DNA of 64,000 bases from Pseudomonas sp. S30 (GCF_016518545.1 NZ_JACVTO010000023.1:1-64000); one strand, 5' to 3'; shown: positions 51,628-61,246, numbered from the stretch's first letter. Made by a program: numbers and translations. Notes: generated from the letters alone by a model not told the origin.

Positions 51628-52500
51628 TCAGTTGACGCTGTAGCCGCGCCCGGTCAGGCACGCCGCCAGGGACCGCCGGTAATCGCTTGCGACCTGGGCC
51701 GGTGGCGCATAGGTGGCAGTGGCCGGATCGAAGCCTGACTGGCTGACGGCCCAGCGATGGCACTGGTAGCGATCCTGTTCCTGCTGCTGCGGGCCCTGGC
51801 CGCTGGCCGGATAGGCGATGACATCGTAGCCAGCCCCCGGTTGCGGCTCAGGTGCCGGCGCATAGCCCGGGGTGGTCGGGTTGACCACCACGTACTCCTG
51901 GCGTTCGGGCTGGTACTGGTAATAGGTGTCGGCGACGAGAAAGTACAGCAGATTGTTCAGCCACACTTCCTGCGCATAGGACGGCAGCGCGTCGACCCGC
52001 AGGCCGTAGGGCGGGCGTACCACGATGTAGCCGCCGTCGTGGGGGCGGTACCAGTAACCGCCCGAATAGAAGTAGTCCTGGCCACGATAGGGCACCCGGC
52101 GATAGCGGTCGGGGAAGCGGTCGGTGGTGTAGCCGGGCCGGAACTGCGGGCCCGGCCCCCAGCCGTCGCCCTGACCATCGGGCCGACCACGCCAGTCGCC
52201 GCCCGGCCGCTGCCCCGGGCCACCGGCCTGCCAGTGGCGGTAATCGCCGGGACGCCGAGGGATATCCTGGTAGTAGCCGGGCCGCGGTGGCTCGGTCTGG
52301 CGCACTTCATCGCGCGAATTCAGCGGCGAGCCAGGTTGCCCAGGGCCATTGCCCTGAGGGACCACCGGACGCGCGGCGCCGTTGGGATCGCCTGCCGACG
52401 GCTGGCCCGGCCCGTCACCCGGGCCGATGGCCATGGCGCCCAGGCTGATCCCCATGCCCAGCAAACCGATCACTGCCCACTGCCCGATGCGCGACCTCAT
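51628..52500 (-). CDS. DUF6515-like secreted protein with low-complexity N-terminal region
   Basis: A 290-residue secreted protein with a signal peptide (residues 1-24, GLLGMGISLGAMA) and a Gly/Pro/Arg-rich region (about 30-140), followed by RRVPYRGQDYFYSGGYWYRP, the Tyr-rich signature that I associate with DUF6515, and GYDVIAYPASGQG. The function is not known. The ATG at 52500 gives a signal peptide; the open frame continues upstream. Confidence 0.75.
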   Translation of the reverse strand: MRSRIGQWAVIGLLGMGISLGAMAIGPGDGPGQPSAGDPNGAARPVVPQGNGPGQPGSPLNSRDEVRQTEPPRPGYYQDIPRRPGDYRHWQAGGPGQRPGGDWRGRPDGQGDGWGPGPQFRPGYTTDRFPDRYRRVPYRGQDYFYSGGYWYRPHDGGYIVVRPPYGLRVDALPSYAQEVWLNNLLYFLVADTYYQYQPERQEYVVVNPTTPGYAPAPEPQPGAGYDVIAYPASGQGPQQQEQDRYQCHRWAVSQSGFDPATATYAPPAQVASDYRRSLAACLTGRGYSVN

Positions 52501-52570
52501 GTGATTCCTCTCGCTGACACTGCCGCTGGATGAGCGCAGTCTAACCCGGCCGGCGATCACTTTCAGACAA

Positions 52571-52596
52571 TAAAAAAGGGAGGCCACTGGCCTCCC
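52571..52596 (-). terminator. Rho-independent terminator on the minus strand
   Basis: An 8-bp stem (GGGAGGCC at 52578-52585 with GGCCTCCC at 52589-52596) is followed on the minus strand by six T. It points to a transcript from the region 52598-52837. Confidence 0.8.
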
Positions 52597-52597
52597 T

Positions 52598-52837
52598 TCA
52601 GGAATTGTCGTCCGTGCTCGACGCTTGTGACGTCGGCTCACCTCGCCAGGTCTGCTGGACCCTGCGCAGCCCGGGGGCCAGTCGATCCTGTGGGATAGCT
52701 GGCCGCGACCGCCCGCGTCGGGCGTCTCGCTGTGGACATGAGTCCGGGCAGTGATTCTGTTGATAACGATACTGGATGGCGTAAGGCAGGGGATTGCTAA
52801 GATTGCGGAGATAAATAGCGCTTGCGCAATTTTTCAC
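52598..52837 (-). other. Possible small ORF or small RNA ending at a terminator
   Basis: An open frame of up to 79 codons ends immediately before the terminator at 52571-52596. Its C-terminal half (LAPGLRRVQQTWRGEP) reads like protein. No good ribosome binding site marks a start, so the product length is unclear, and the same transcript could equally be a small RNA. I do not recognise it. Confidence 0.3.
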
Positions 52838-52883
52838 TCACGATCGATAATTCGCCGCAATCCGAAAAGAAAAGGCCTTATTC

Positions 52884-53360
52884 ATGAGCAAGCTCGACCG
52901 CTACGACCTGAGCATCCTCGCCGAATTGCAGCGCGATGCCCGTATCTCCAATCAGGAACTGGCCGAGCGTATCGGCCTGTCGCCCTCGCCTTGCTCGCGG
53001 CGGGTCAAGCAACTGGAAGACGATGGCTACATCTCCCGCCAGGTGGCGCTGCTGGACCGCAAGAAACTCGGCCTGAGCCTCACCGCCTACGTGCTGATCG
53101 GCATGGACCGCCATACCCCCGAACGCTTCGAGACCTTCGAAGCCGCCATTCGCAACTTGCCGCAGGTGCTCGAATGCAGCCTGGTCACCGGCATGGACGC
53201 CGACTACCAGCTCAAGGTGGTGGTGCCGGACATGGACCACTACCAGAAGTTGCTGCTGGGCAGCCTCACCCGCATCGAAGGCGTCACCAGCGTGCGCTCC
53301 AGCTTCGTGCTCAACCAGGTGCTGGCCAGCACCGAGATGCCGTTGACCCACCTGCGTTGA
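52884..53360 (+). CDS. Lrp/AsnC-family transcriptional regulator
   Basis: A 158-residue regulator with an N-terminal HTH (LQRDARISNQELAERIGLSP) and a RAM domain with MDADYQLKVVVPDMDHYQKLLL. It is a typical Lrp-family protein with an unknown effector. The ATG at 52884 has no strong ribosome binding site. Confidence 0.9.
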   Translation: MSKLDRYDLSILAELQRDARISNQELAERIGLSPSPCSRRVKQLEDDGYISRQVALLDRKKLGLSLTAYVLIGMDRHTPERFETFEAAIRNLPQVLECSLVTGMDADYQLKVVVPDMDHYQKLLLGSLTRIEGVTSVRSSFVLNQVLASTEMPLTHLR

Positions 53361-53413
53361 ATCCTGCCGACGGCGGCGTATGATCGAGCGTCCTCACCCA
53401 CAGGAAGCCCGCG

Positions 53414-53617
53414 ATGGACCCCGCCGTATTCGAAGAATGGATGATGATCATCCTGGTCAGCGTGCTGATCGGATTCATGGGCTTCATCGTCTGGGACCTG
53501 GCGAAGAAGTCCCAGGCCGGGCGCTTCGGCACCCTGATCCTGTTCGTCGTGCTGGGCCTGGGGGTGATGGCCTTCATCATCAAGAGCCTGGTGGTCGGCT
53601 TCATCGAAGGGGTCTAG
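53414..53617 (+). CDS. DUF2788 small membrane protein
   Basis: A 67-residue protein with two membrane segments (WMMIILVSVLIGFMGFIVWD and FGTLILFVVLGLGVMAFIIK) separated by a short charged loop, as in DUF2788. Function is not known. It has an AGGAAG site before the ATG. Confidence 0.82.
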   Translation: MDPAVFEEWMMIILVSVLIGFMGFIVWDLAKKSQAGRFGTLILFVVLGLGVMAFIIKSLVVGFIEGV

Positions 53618-53633
53618 CCGACACTCCCGCCAG

Positions 53634-54263
53634 TCACAGCCTGGCCGGCACCTCGCGCCAGGCGCCCGGCGCCAGCCCGTCCAATGTCCAGTCGCCAATC
53701 TTCACCCGCACCAGGCGCAAGGTCGGCAGCCCGACGGCGGCCGTCATGCGCCGCACCTGGCGGTTGCGGCCTTCGCGGATCACCAGTTCCAGCCAGTGGG
53801 TCGGCACGCTCTTGCGAAAGCGCACCGGCGGGTTGCGCGGCCACAGGGTCGGCTCTTCCAGGCAGCGAGCGTCGGCCGGCAGGGTCATGCCATCGTTGAG
53901 CTGCACGCCTTCGCGCAGGCGTTGCAGCTGCTGCTCGCTCGGTTCGCCCTCCACCTGCACCCAATAGGTCTTGGCCAGCTTGTGTCGTGGATCGGCGATG
54001 CGGGCCTGCAAGCGCCCGTCGTTGGTCAACAGCAGCAGGCCTTCGCTGTCACGGTCCAGTCGGCCGGCCGGGTAGATGCCCGGCACGTCGACGAAGTCCT
54101 TGAGCGTGGCGCGACCCTGGTCGTCGCTGAACTGGGTCAGCACATCGAACGGCTTGTTCAACAGGATCAGGCGCGGCGCGGCCGGTGGCGCCTTGGGCGG
54201 GCGCCGGGTGCCGGCAGGACGCGCCGCTGGGCGGCGCGTAGGGGTGCGGGGAGGCAGGGGCAT
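53634..54263 (-). CDS. rluE: 23S rRNA pseudouridine synthase RluE-like (RsuA/RluB family)
   Basis: A 209-residue pseudouridine synthase with the catalytic aspartate in GRLDRDSEGLLLLTND and the RsuA-family KTYWVQVEG segment, as well as IREGRNRQVRRM. It lacks the S4 domain of RsuA and RluB, and so fits RluE, which modifies U2457 of 23S rRNA. The N-terminus is rich in Pro, Arg and Ala. It lies seven bases from the end of the AMP nucleosidase gene. Confidence 0.88.
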   Translation of the reverse strand: MPLPPRTPTRRPAARPAGTRRPPKAPPAAPRLILLNKPFDVLTQFSDDQGRATLKDFVDVPGIYPAGRLDRDSEGLLLLTNDGRLQARIADPRHKLAKTYWVQVEGEPSEQQLQRLREGVQLNDGMTLPADARCLEEPTLWPRNPPVRFRKSVPTHWLELVIREGRNRQVRRMTAAVGLPTLRLVRVKIGDWTLDGLAPGAWREVPARL

Positions 54264-54269
54264 GGATCC

Positions 54270-55733
54270 TCAGCGGAACGGCGGCTCATCGAAGCTGCGC
54301 AGTTTACGCGAGTGCAGCGTGTCGAGTTCGGTACGCAGCAGGTCGAGGGCAGCGATGCCGATCTTCAGGTGCTGGCTGACGGCGCGGTTGTAGAAGGCGT
54401 TGGCCGAGCCCGGCAGCTTGATCTCGCTGTGCAGCGGCTTGTCGGACACGCACAGCAAGGTGCCGTACGGAACCCGCAGACGATAGCCCTGGGCAGCGAT
54501 GGTGCCGCTTTCCATGTCCACCGCCACCGCACGCGACAGGTTGATCAACGGCCGCTCCTGGGCCCAGCGCAGCTCCCAGTTGCGGTCGTCGTAGGTCAGC
54601 ACGGTGCCGGTGCGCAGGCGCTTCTTCAGTTGCTCGCCGCGCTCCCCGGTGACCTGCGCCGCGGCTTCCTGCAATGCCAGCTGCACCTCGGCCAGGGCCG
54701 GGATCGGGATGTTCGGCGGCACCACGTGGTCGAGAATACCGTCGCGGCGCATGTAGGCGTGGGCCAGCACGTAGTCGCCGATGGTCTGCGATTGGCGCAG
54801 GCCGCCGCAGTGACCGATCATCAGCCAGCAGTGCGGGCGCAGCACGGCCAGGTGGTCGGTGATGTTCTTGGCATTGGAAGGCCCGACGCCGATATTGACC
54901 AGGGTGATGCCGTCGCCGTCGGCGGCGATCAGGTGGTAGGCCGGCATCTGGTAGCGGTGCCAGACCACCCCGGCGACCAGGGCCTGGGCCTCGCCGTCGT
55001 CCATGCCCTTGTCGATCACCACGTTGCCCGGCAGGACCAGGCGCACGAAGCGCGGGTCCTGCTGCAACTGCTCCAGGCCATGGGCGATGAACTGGTCGAC
55101 GTAGCGGTGGTAGTTGGTCAGCAGGATCCACGGCTGCATGTGGCGCCAGTCGCTGCCGGTGTAATGCACCAGGCGGCGCAGGGAGAAGTCGGTGCGGGCA
55201 GCGTCGAACAGCGCCAGCGGCAGGGTCTGGGCGCTTTCCCAGTCGTACAGGCCGTCGGCGATGTTGTCGGTGGCCGCCGACAGGTCGGTGCTGGGGAAGA
55301 CCCGCGCCAACTGGGCGGCGGTGATGCCGCTGCCGGCCAGCTCGTCGCCCTGATCCACCACGTAGGGGTAGGGAATGCTCTGCTCGCTCAGGCCGACTTC
55401 CACGGTCACGGTGTAGTCGCTCATCAGCGGACGCAACTGCTCCAGCAGATAGGCCCGGAAGGCTGCCGGCTGGGTCACCGTGACGCTGTAGGTGCCGGCC
55501 ACCTGGACCTTGGCGTAGGCACGGGTAGTGGCCGCCACTTCGCCCTGGCTGGGGTAGTTCAGGCGGATCGCCGGGTAGCGAAACTGGCCGCGCTGGGCCT
55601 CGTCCGGCTCGGTGCGGTCCTTGAGGTAACGCTTGAGGGCCTGGCTGAGGGCCCCGGTGGCCTGTTCATGCAGGGCCGCCAGACGGTCGACGGCCTGTTC
55701 GGGGGTATCAACGACTACAAACGCTTGGCTCAC
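54270..55733 (-). CDS. amn: AMP nucleosidase
   Basis: A 487-residue enzyme that hydrolyses AMP to adenine and ribose 5-phosphate (E. coli Amn, 484). The nucleoside phosphorylase-like C-terminal domain carries VNIGVGPSNAKNITDHLAVL and AVAVDMESGTIAAQGYRL, with the catalytic aspartate late in the protein (CVSDKPLHSEIKLPG). The start is a GTG at 55733 with AGGAAG upstream; the upstream ATG at 55787 gives a non-family leader. Confidence 0.93.
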   Translation of the reverse strand: MSQAFVVVDTPEQAVDRLAALHEQATGALSQALKRYLKDRTEPDEAQRGQFRYPAIRLNYPSQGEVAATTRAYAKVQVAGTYSVTVTQPAAFRAYLLEQLRPLMSDYTVTVEVGLSEQSIPYPYVVDQGDELAGSGITAAQLARVFPSTDLSAATDNIADGLYDWESAQTLPLALFDAARTDFSLRRLVHYTGSDWRHMQPWILLTNYHRYVDQFIAHGLEQLQQDPRFVRLVLPGNVVIDKGMDDGEAQALVAGVVWHRYQMPAYHLIAADGDGITLVNIGVGPSNAKNITDHLAVLRPHCWLMIGHCGGLRQSQTIGDYVLAHAYMRRDGILDHVVPPNIPIPALAEVQLALQEAAAQVTGERGEQLKKRLRTGTVLTYDDRNWELRWAQERPLINLSRAVAVDMESGTIAAQGYRLRVPYGTLLCVSDKPLHSEIKLPGSANAFYNRAVSQHLKIGIAALDLLRTELDTLHSRKLRSFDEPPFR

Positions 55734-55841
55734 GCTGGGCTTCCTGTCTTGGACTCGTGCATGCAGACCATCTTGCCTGCGTTCCATTGCAAATTCATCT
55801 GCCGCAGGCGCGGGAGCACTCCAGCGAGGGCCTGCGCCTGT

Positions 55842-57485
55842 TCAGATCGGCGCCGCCCGCGCCACCAGCGCCTGCACGTCGACGCCCCGCGGCAGCGCAC
55901 CGTACACCCGCCCGCCCCCGCCCAGGCGGCTGGCGATGAACGCATCGCTGACCGTGGCGTCACCTGCTTCGAGCAGCAACCGGGCCTGCAAGGCCACGGC
56001 GATGTCCTCGGTGAGCTGGCGGGCGCGATACTGGCTATCGGCCGTGTCGGCGAGTGCAGCCTTGAGGTTGCCGATGTGTGTAGCCAGGCGCGCATCGCCA
56101 TGGCCGTCGCCCAGCTCGGCGAACAGCGCGTCGAGCACGCCTGGCTCTCTGGACAGCGCCCGCAGCACATCCAGGCACTGCACGTTGCCCGACCCTTCCC
56201 AGGTGGAATTGACCGGTGCCTCGCGGTACAGCCGCGGCAGGATGCTGTCCTCCACGTAACCGGCGCCCCCCAGGCATTCGGCGGCCTCGTTGATCATCCC
56301 CGGGGCACGCTTGCAGATCCAGTACTTGCCCACCGCCGTGACCAGCCGGGCGAAATGCGCCTGCTGCGGATCGTCCAGATGGTCCAGCGCCTGGCCCATG
56401 CGCAGGCTCAGGGCCAGTGCCGCCTCGCTTTCCAGGGCCAGGTCAGCCAGCACGTTCTGCATCAGCGGCTGCTGGTCGAGCGGCTTGCCCCCGACCTGGC
56501 GGTGTGCGCAATGGTGGGTGGCCTGGGTCAGCGCCTGGCGCATCAGGGCACTGGAGCCGACCATGCAGTCGAAACGGGTCATGGCCACCATCTCGATGAT
56601 GGTCGGCACGCCCCGCCCCTCCTCGCCGATCATCCAGGCCAGGGCGCCGCGGAACTCGACTTCGCTGGACGCGTTGGACGCATTGCCCAGCTTGTTCTTC
56701 AGCCGCTGGATGTAGAACTGGTTGCGCTGGTCGTCCGGCCGGTGACGCGGCAGCAGGAAGCAGCTCAGACCCCGCTCGGTCTGCGCCAGGGTGAGGAACG
56801 CGTCGCACATGGGCGCGGAGCAGAACCATTTGTGCCCCACCAGCTCGTAGGCCTGCCCTGGCCCCGTTGCACCCACGGGATAAGCGCGGGTGGTGTTGGC
56901 ACGCACGTCCGTGCCGCCCTGCTTCTCGGTCATGGCCATGCCCAAGGTCACCCCGGCCTTGTGCTGGTCGCCGACATTGCGCGGGTCGTAGTCGCGGGCC
57001 AGTACCTTGGGCAGCCAGTACTTGGCCAGCTCCGGCTGCAGGCGCAGCGCCGGCACGGCGGCGAAGGTCATGGTCAGCGGGCAGCCACTGCCCGCCTCGG
57101 CCTGGGTGTGCAGGTAGGTCATCGAGGCGCGCGCCACATGGGCACCGTCTCGCGGTTCGGCCCAGGGCAGCGAGGGCAGGCCGTGCTCGATGGCCGTGCG
57201 CATCAGCTCATGGTAGGCCGGGTGAAAAGTCACCAGATCGATGCGATGGCCGTAACGGTCATGGCTGCTGAATTCGGGCTTGTGGGCATTGGCCAGGAAG
57301 CCGGCGGCCATCAGTGGCCCACCGGCCAGCGCGCCGTAGGCATCGATGCGCGCCTCGGCCCAGCCGGCGCCGAAGCGCCGCGACCACTGTTGCAGCGGCA
57401 GGTCGAGGCGATACAGGTTGGCGCCCTCCAGCGAAGGCGGCTGATTGGTGACTTCGTGGGTTTCGGCATACTGATGCAGGTTCAT
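55842..57485 (-). CDS. AidB-like acyl-CoA dehydrogenase
   Basis: A 547-residue flavoprotein of the AidB/isovaleryl-CoA dehydrogenase group: YGHRIDLVTFHPAYHELMR, the AMTEKQGGTDVRANTT and HKWFCSAPMCDAFL FAD/substrate motifs, and NEAAECLGGAGYVEDSILPR with the catalytic glutamate. AidB responds to alkylation stress in E. coli and binds DNA at its C-terminus, a domain that is present here. The length matches E. coli AidB (541). The ATG at 57485 has AGGAG upstream. Confidence 0.9.
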   Translation of the reverse strand: MNLHQYAETHEVTNQPPSLEGANLYRLDLPLQQWSRRFGAGWAEARIDAYGALAGGPLMAAGFLANAHKPEFSSHDRYGHRIDLVTFHPAYHELMRTAIEHGLPSLPWAEPRDGAHVARASMTYLHTQAEAGSGCPLTMTFAAVPALRLQPELAKYWLPKVLARDYDPRNVGDQHKAGVTLGMAMTEKQGGTDVRANTTRAYPVGATGPGQAYELVGHKWFCSAPMCDAFLTLAQTERGLSCFLLPRHRPDDQRNQFYIQRLKNKLGNASNASSEVEFRGALAWMIGEEGRGVPTIIEMVAMTRFDCMVGSSALMRQALTQATHHCAHRQVGGKPLDQQPLMQNVLADLALESEAALALSLRMGQALDHLDDPQQAHFARLVTAVGKYWICKRAPGMINEAAECLGGAGYVEDSILPRLYREAPVNSTWEGSGNVQCLDVLRALSREPGVLDALFAELGDGHGDARLATHIGNLKAALADTADSQYRARQLTEDIAVALQARLLLEAGDATVSDAFIASRLGGGGRVYGALPRGVDVQALVARAAPI

Positions 57486-57687
57486 CGAAGGCTCCTGGGT
57501 GCGGGGTGGCCTGGAGACCTCAGTGAAGCACTCAATGCCGGGCTGGCAAAGGGACAAAAGCGCCGTTCGAGGCGCCAGGTGGGAACCCCGATCAGCGGCA
57601 GCCCTGCGCGCGCAGTCGTTCGATCTCGCCCTGCTCATCGCCCCCGGCCAATCCCTGCGCGGCACTTTGGTGGTAAGCTCGCCGACC

Positions 57688-58485
57688 ATGAATACCTACA
57701 GCTCCCGACCCGTTGTCCTCTGCCTGTCCGGCCACGACCCCAGTGGCGGCGCCGGCTTGCAGGCCGATATCGAAGCCCTGATCGCCCAGGGCTGTCACGC
57801 GGCCCCCACCGTGACGGCCCTGACCGTGCAGGATACCGTCGATGTGTCCGACTTCCGCGTGCTCGACCGCGCCTGGGTGCTGGCCCAGGCCAACGCGGTG
57901 CTGGCTGACTCCCGCGTGGCGGCCGTGAAGCTGGGCATGCTCGGCTCCACCGAAATGGTCGACACCGTGGCCGAACTGCTGGCCGCCCACCCGCACCTGC
58001 CGCTGGTCTGCGACCCGGTGCTGCGTGCGGGCGGCGGTGGCCGGCTGGGCAAGGACGAGGTCGGCTACGCCCTGCGCGAACGCCTGCTGCCACGCGCCAC
58101 CCTCGCCACGCCCAACCTGCCCGAGGCGCGCATTCTCGCCGAGCTACCGTCCGGCAGTGCAGATGAGTGCGCGGAGAAACTCCTGCCGTTCTGCGAGCAT
58201 CTGCTGATCACCGGCGGCCATGGCGACGAAGTGGAAATCCACAATCGCCTGTATAGCCGCAGCGGCGAGCAGCACACCTGGACCTGCCAGCGCCTGCCCG
58301 GCAGCTACCATGGCTCGGGCTGCACGCTAGCCAGCGCCCTGGCCGGCCGCCTGGCGTTGGGCGAAGGGCTGGTCAGCGCCGTGAGCACGGCCCTGGAGTA
58401 CACCTGGCGTACCTTGCGTGACGCCGAGCAGCTGGGCCGTGGACAATTCGTGCCACGCCGCCTGCCGCTGGATTTCTGCCACTGA
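57688..58485 (+). CDS. thiD: Hydroxymethylpyrimidine (phosphate) kinase
   Basis: A 265-residue ribokinase-family enzyme that phosphorylates HMP twice for thiamine synthesis. Visible: CLSGHDPSGGAGLQADIEAL, PTVTALTVQDT, VKLGMLGS, DPVLRAGGGG and the anion-hole-base region SGCTLASALAGRLALGEGL. Start ATG 57688. It is followed 15 bases later by thiE, and hemL comes next. Confidence 0.95.
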   Translation: MNTYSSRPVVLCLSGHDPSGGAGLQADIEALIAQGCHAAPTVTALTVQDTVDVSDFRVLDRAWVLAQANAVLADSRVAAVKLGMLGSTEMVDTVAELLAAHPHLPLVCDPVLRAGGGGRLGKDEVGYALRERLLPRATLATPNLPEARILAELPSGSADECAEKLLPFCEHLLITGGHGDEVEIHNRLYSRSGEQHTWTCQRLPGSYHGSGCTLASALAGRLALGEGLVSAVSTALEYTWRTLRDAEQLGRGQFVPRRLPLDFCH

Positions 58486-58500
58486 CGACGAGGCCGTTCC

Positions 58501-59124
58501 ATGACCCTGCGTGGCCTGTATGCCATCACCGACAGCCAACTGCTCGCCGGCCGCTTTCTCTCCCATGTCGAGGCCGCCCTGGAAGGCGGGGTGCGACTGT
58601 TGCAGTACCGCGACAAAGGCGACGACGCCGCGCGGCGCCTGCGTGAAGCCGAGGCGCTGATGCAGCTGTGCCAGCGCTACGGTACCACCCTGATCATCAA
58701 TGACGACGCCGAGCTGGCCGCACGCCTGGGCGTGGGCCTGCACCTGGGCCAGACCGACGGCCCGCTGACGCCGGCCCGTGCGCTGCTGGGGCGTCAGGCC
58801 GTCATCGGCTCGACCTGTCATGCCAGCCTGGAACTGGCCGAGCAGGCCGCCCGCGAAGGTGCCAGCTACGTGGCCTTCGGGCGCTTCTTCAATTCGCTGA
58901 CCAAACCCGGCGCGCCTGCTGCCAGCCTCGAGCTGATCGCCCAGGCCCGCGCCCGAATCAGCCTGCCGATCGCCGTGATCGGCGGCATCACCCTCGACAA
59001 CGCCGCCCCGCTGGTCGCCCACGGCGCCGACCTGCTGGCGGTGATCCATGGCCTGTTCGGCGCCGACAGCGCGCGGGAAGTCACCCGCCGCGCCCGTGCC
59101 TTCAACGCCCTGTTCGCTAGCTGA
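58501..59124 (+). CDS. thiE: Thiamine-phosphate synthase
   Basis: A 207-residue TIM-barrel enzyme that joins HMP-PP and the thiazole phosphate. Visible: LQYRDKGDDA, LIINDDAELA and GLHLGQTDG (pyrophosphate and Mg binding), GSTCHASLE, and IAVIGGITLDNA. Length is usual. It is coupled in a row with thiD and hemL. Confidence 0.95.
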   Translation: MTLRGLYAITDSQLLAGRFLSHVEAALEGGVRLLQYRDKGDDAARRLREAEALMQLCQRYGTTLIINDDAELAARLGVGLHLGQTDGPLTPARALLGRQAVIGSTCHASLELAEQAAREGASYVAFGRFFNSLTKPGAPAASLELIAQARARISLPIAVIGGITLDNAAPLVAHGADLLAVIHGLFGADSAREVTRRARAFNALFAS

Positions 59125-59141
59125 CTTCGAGAGAGCTTTCC

Positions 59142-60425
59142 ATGTCCCGTTCCGAAACCCTGTTCGCCCAAGCCCAGAAACACATTCCCGGCGGCGTCAA
59201 TTCGCCCGTTCGCGCATTCAAGAGCGTCGGCGGCACGCCGCTGTTCTTCAAGCACGCCGAAGGCGCCTACGTGGTCGACGAGGACGACAAGCGCTACGTC
59301 GACTACGTCGGCTCCTGGGGCCCGATGATTCTCGGCCATGGCCACCCGGACGTACTCGACGCCGTGCGCCGCCAGCTGGAACACGGCTTGTCCTATGGCG
59401 CGCCGACCGCCATGGAAACCGAGATGGCCGACCTGGTCTGCTCGCTGGTGCCGTCGATGGAAATGGTGCGCATGGTCAGCTCGGGCACCGAAGCCACCAT
59501 GAGCGCCATCCGCCTGGCCCGTGGCTACACCGGCCGCGACGCGATCATCAAGTTCGAAGGCTGCTACCACGGGCACTCCGACAGCCTGCTGGTCAAGGCC
59601 GGTTCCGGGCTGCTGACCCAGGGCGTGCCCAGCTCGGCGGGGGTGCCGGCGGACTTCGCCAAGCACACCCTGACCCTGCCGTTCAACGACATCGGCGCGG
59701 TGGAAAAGACCCTGGCCGATGCAGGCCAGAGCGTGGCCTGCATCATCGTCGAGCCAGTGGCCGGCAACATGAACTGCGTGCCGCCGGCCCCGGGCTTCCT
59801 CGAGGGCCTGCGAGCCCTGTGCGACCAGCACGGCGTGGTGCTGATCTTCGATGAAGTGATGACCGGTTTCCGAGTGTCCCTGGGCGGTGCCCAAGGGCAT
59901 TACGGCATCACCCCGGACCTGTCGACCTTCGGCAAGATCGTCGGCGGCGGCATGCCGGTCGGCTGCTTCGGCGGCAAGCGCGAGATCATGGGCTGCATCG
60001 CCCCGCTGGGCCCGGTCTACCAGGCCGGTACGTTGTCGGGCAACCCGCTGGCCATGGCCGCCGGCCTGACCACCCTCAAGCTGATCAGCCGCCCGGGCTT
60101 CCATGATGAGCTGAGCGCGTTCACCAGCCGCATGCTCGACGGCCTGCAACAACGCGCCGACGCCGCCGGGGTGCCGTTCGTGACCACCCAGGCTGGCGCC
60201 ATGTTCGGCCTGTACTTCAGCGGCGCCGACGACATCGTGACCTTCGACGATGTGATGGCCAGCGACGCCGAGCGCTTCAAGCGCTTCTTCCACCTGATGC
60301 TGGACGGCGGCGTGTACCTGGCGCCGAGTGCGTTCGAGGCAGGTTTCACCTCCATCGCCCATGGCGATGCCGAGCTGAAGATCACCCTGGACGCGGCAGA
60401 AAAGGCCTTCGCGGCGCTCAAATGA
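59142..60425 (+). CDS. hemL: Glutamate-1-semialdehyde 2,1-aminomutase
   Basis: A 427-residue PLP-dependent mutase that makes 5-aminolevulinate in tetrapyrrole synthesis. The PLP-lysine is in LSTFGKIVGGGMPVG, with VNSPVRAFKSVGG, GSWGPMILGHGHP and FDEVMTGFRVS also seen. Standard length. It lies 17 bases after thiE, so the pairing with thiamine genes is likely an operon. Confidence 0.97.
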   Translation: MSRSETLFAQAQKHIPGGVNSPVRAFKSVGGTPLFFKHAEGAYVVDEDDKRYVDYVGSWGPMILGHGHPDVLDAVRRQLEHGLSYGAPTAMETEMADLVCSLVPSMEMVRMVSSGTEATMSAIRLARGYTGRDAIIKFEGCYHGHSDSLLVKAGSGLLTQGVPSSAGVPADFAKHTLTLPFNDIGAVEKTLADAGQSVACIIVEPVAGNMNCVPPAPGFLEGLRALCDQHGVVLIFDEVMTGFRVSLGGAQGHYGITPDLSTFGKIVGGGMPVGCFGGKREIMGCIAPLGPVYQAGTLSGNPLAMAAGLTTLKLISRPGFHDELSAFTSRMLDGLQQRADAAGVPFVTTQAGAMFGLYFSGADDIVTFDDVMASDAERFKRFFHLMLDGGVYLAPSAFEAGFTSIAHGDAELKITLDAAEKAFAALK

Positions 60426-60622
60426 GCGCCCCACCCCCACTGAGCGCAGGCGCTTGCAGCACGCCGCTTCCCCTGTAGAAGCGGCGGCAGAAGTGCGGGC
60501 ACAATAGGCCGATTCGCCCAGCCTGCATAAAATCGAGTAAAACTTTGTAAGGTTGGCGCCGCTTATCCCATAATGTGCCACCAACGACACTGGCCGCAGC
60601 TTGCAGAGGTAAGTCGATCCCC

Positions 60623-61174
60623 ATGAACCGCACCGGCCGCGCCCTGACCCTGGGCTGCCTGTTGCTTCTACAGCCCCTGCTGGCACTGGCGGAGGGCGGC
60701 AATTCGTTGCTGATTCCAGCGACGGGCCGCTGCACTCTCAACGCCCAGCCCCAGGACCTGGAAGGCGCGCTCAAGAGCTGCGTGCAGAGCGCCGAGTCCG
60801 GCGACGCCCAGGCGCAGTACGAGCTGGGGGAGTTCTACTACAGCGCCAAGCAGGCCCCCAAAGACCTGGACAAGGCGCTGAACTGGTTCGAGAAGGCCTC
60901 GCTGCAAGGCCATGCACAGGCCCAGTACCGCCTGGGCGGCATGTTCATGCGCGGCGAAGGGGTGCAGGCCAACAACGTCCAGGCCTACATCCTGCTGAAG
61001 ATTGCCGCGGTCAACGGCGCCGAGGATGCCCTGGACCTGGCCGACGAAGTCACCGGGCAAATGTCCCGGGACGAGCTGGAACACGCCACCCAGGTGCTGG
61101 GCCAGATCTTCCGCAAGTACCTGCTCGAGTTGCAGAGCGCCGAAGGGCGCACGCCGTTCTCGCCACTGCCCTGA
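60623..61174 (+). CDS. Secreted Sel1/TPR-repeat protein
   Basis: A 183-residue protein with a signal peptide (residues 1-23, TLGCLLLLQPLLALA) and two to three Sel1-like repeats (AQAQYELGEFYYSAKQAPKD and AQAQYRLGGMFMRGEGVQAN). Such repeats mediate protein contacts. The function is not known. The ATG at 60623 was chosen for the signal peptide. Confidence 0.85.
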   Translation: MNRTGRALTLGCLLLLQPLLALAEGGNSLLIPATGRCTLNAQPQDLEGALKSCVQSAESGDAQAQYELGEFYYSAKQAPKDLDKALNWFEKASLQGHAQAQYRLGGMFMRGEGVQANNVQAYILLKIAAVNGAEDALDLADEVTGQMSRDELEHATQVLGQIFRKYLLELQSAEGRTPFSPLP

Positions 61175-61246
61175 TCGACGCACGCTGCGCGGACGCAACC
61201 GATCTGTCGCACAACGGTCAGACACCTCTGCCACAGTGCATCCCGA

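Larger units (their letters stand above)
52501..52883. other. Gap between the DUF6515-like and Lrp genes
   Basis: About 380 bases. It contains a minus-strand terminator (52571-52596) and, on the same strand, a possible short ORF or small RNA (52598-52837); otherwise no convincing gene is seen. Confidence 0.5.

Noticed and set aside
53796..57908. 1370-codon plus-strand ORF across rluE, amn and the AidB-like gene
   Set aside because: It is antisense to three well-recognised genes and shows low-complexity composition (His/Gln/Arg-rich) typical of a shadow frame.
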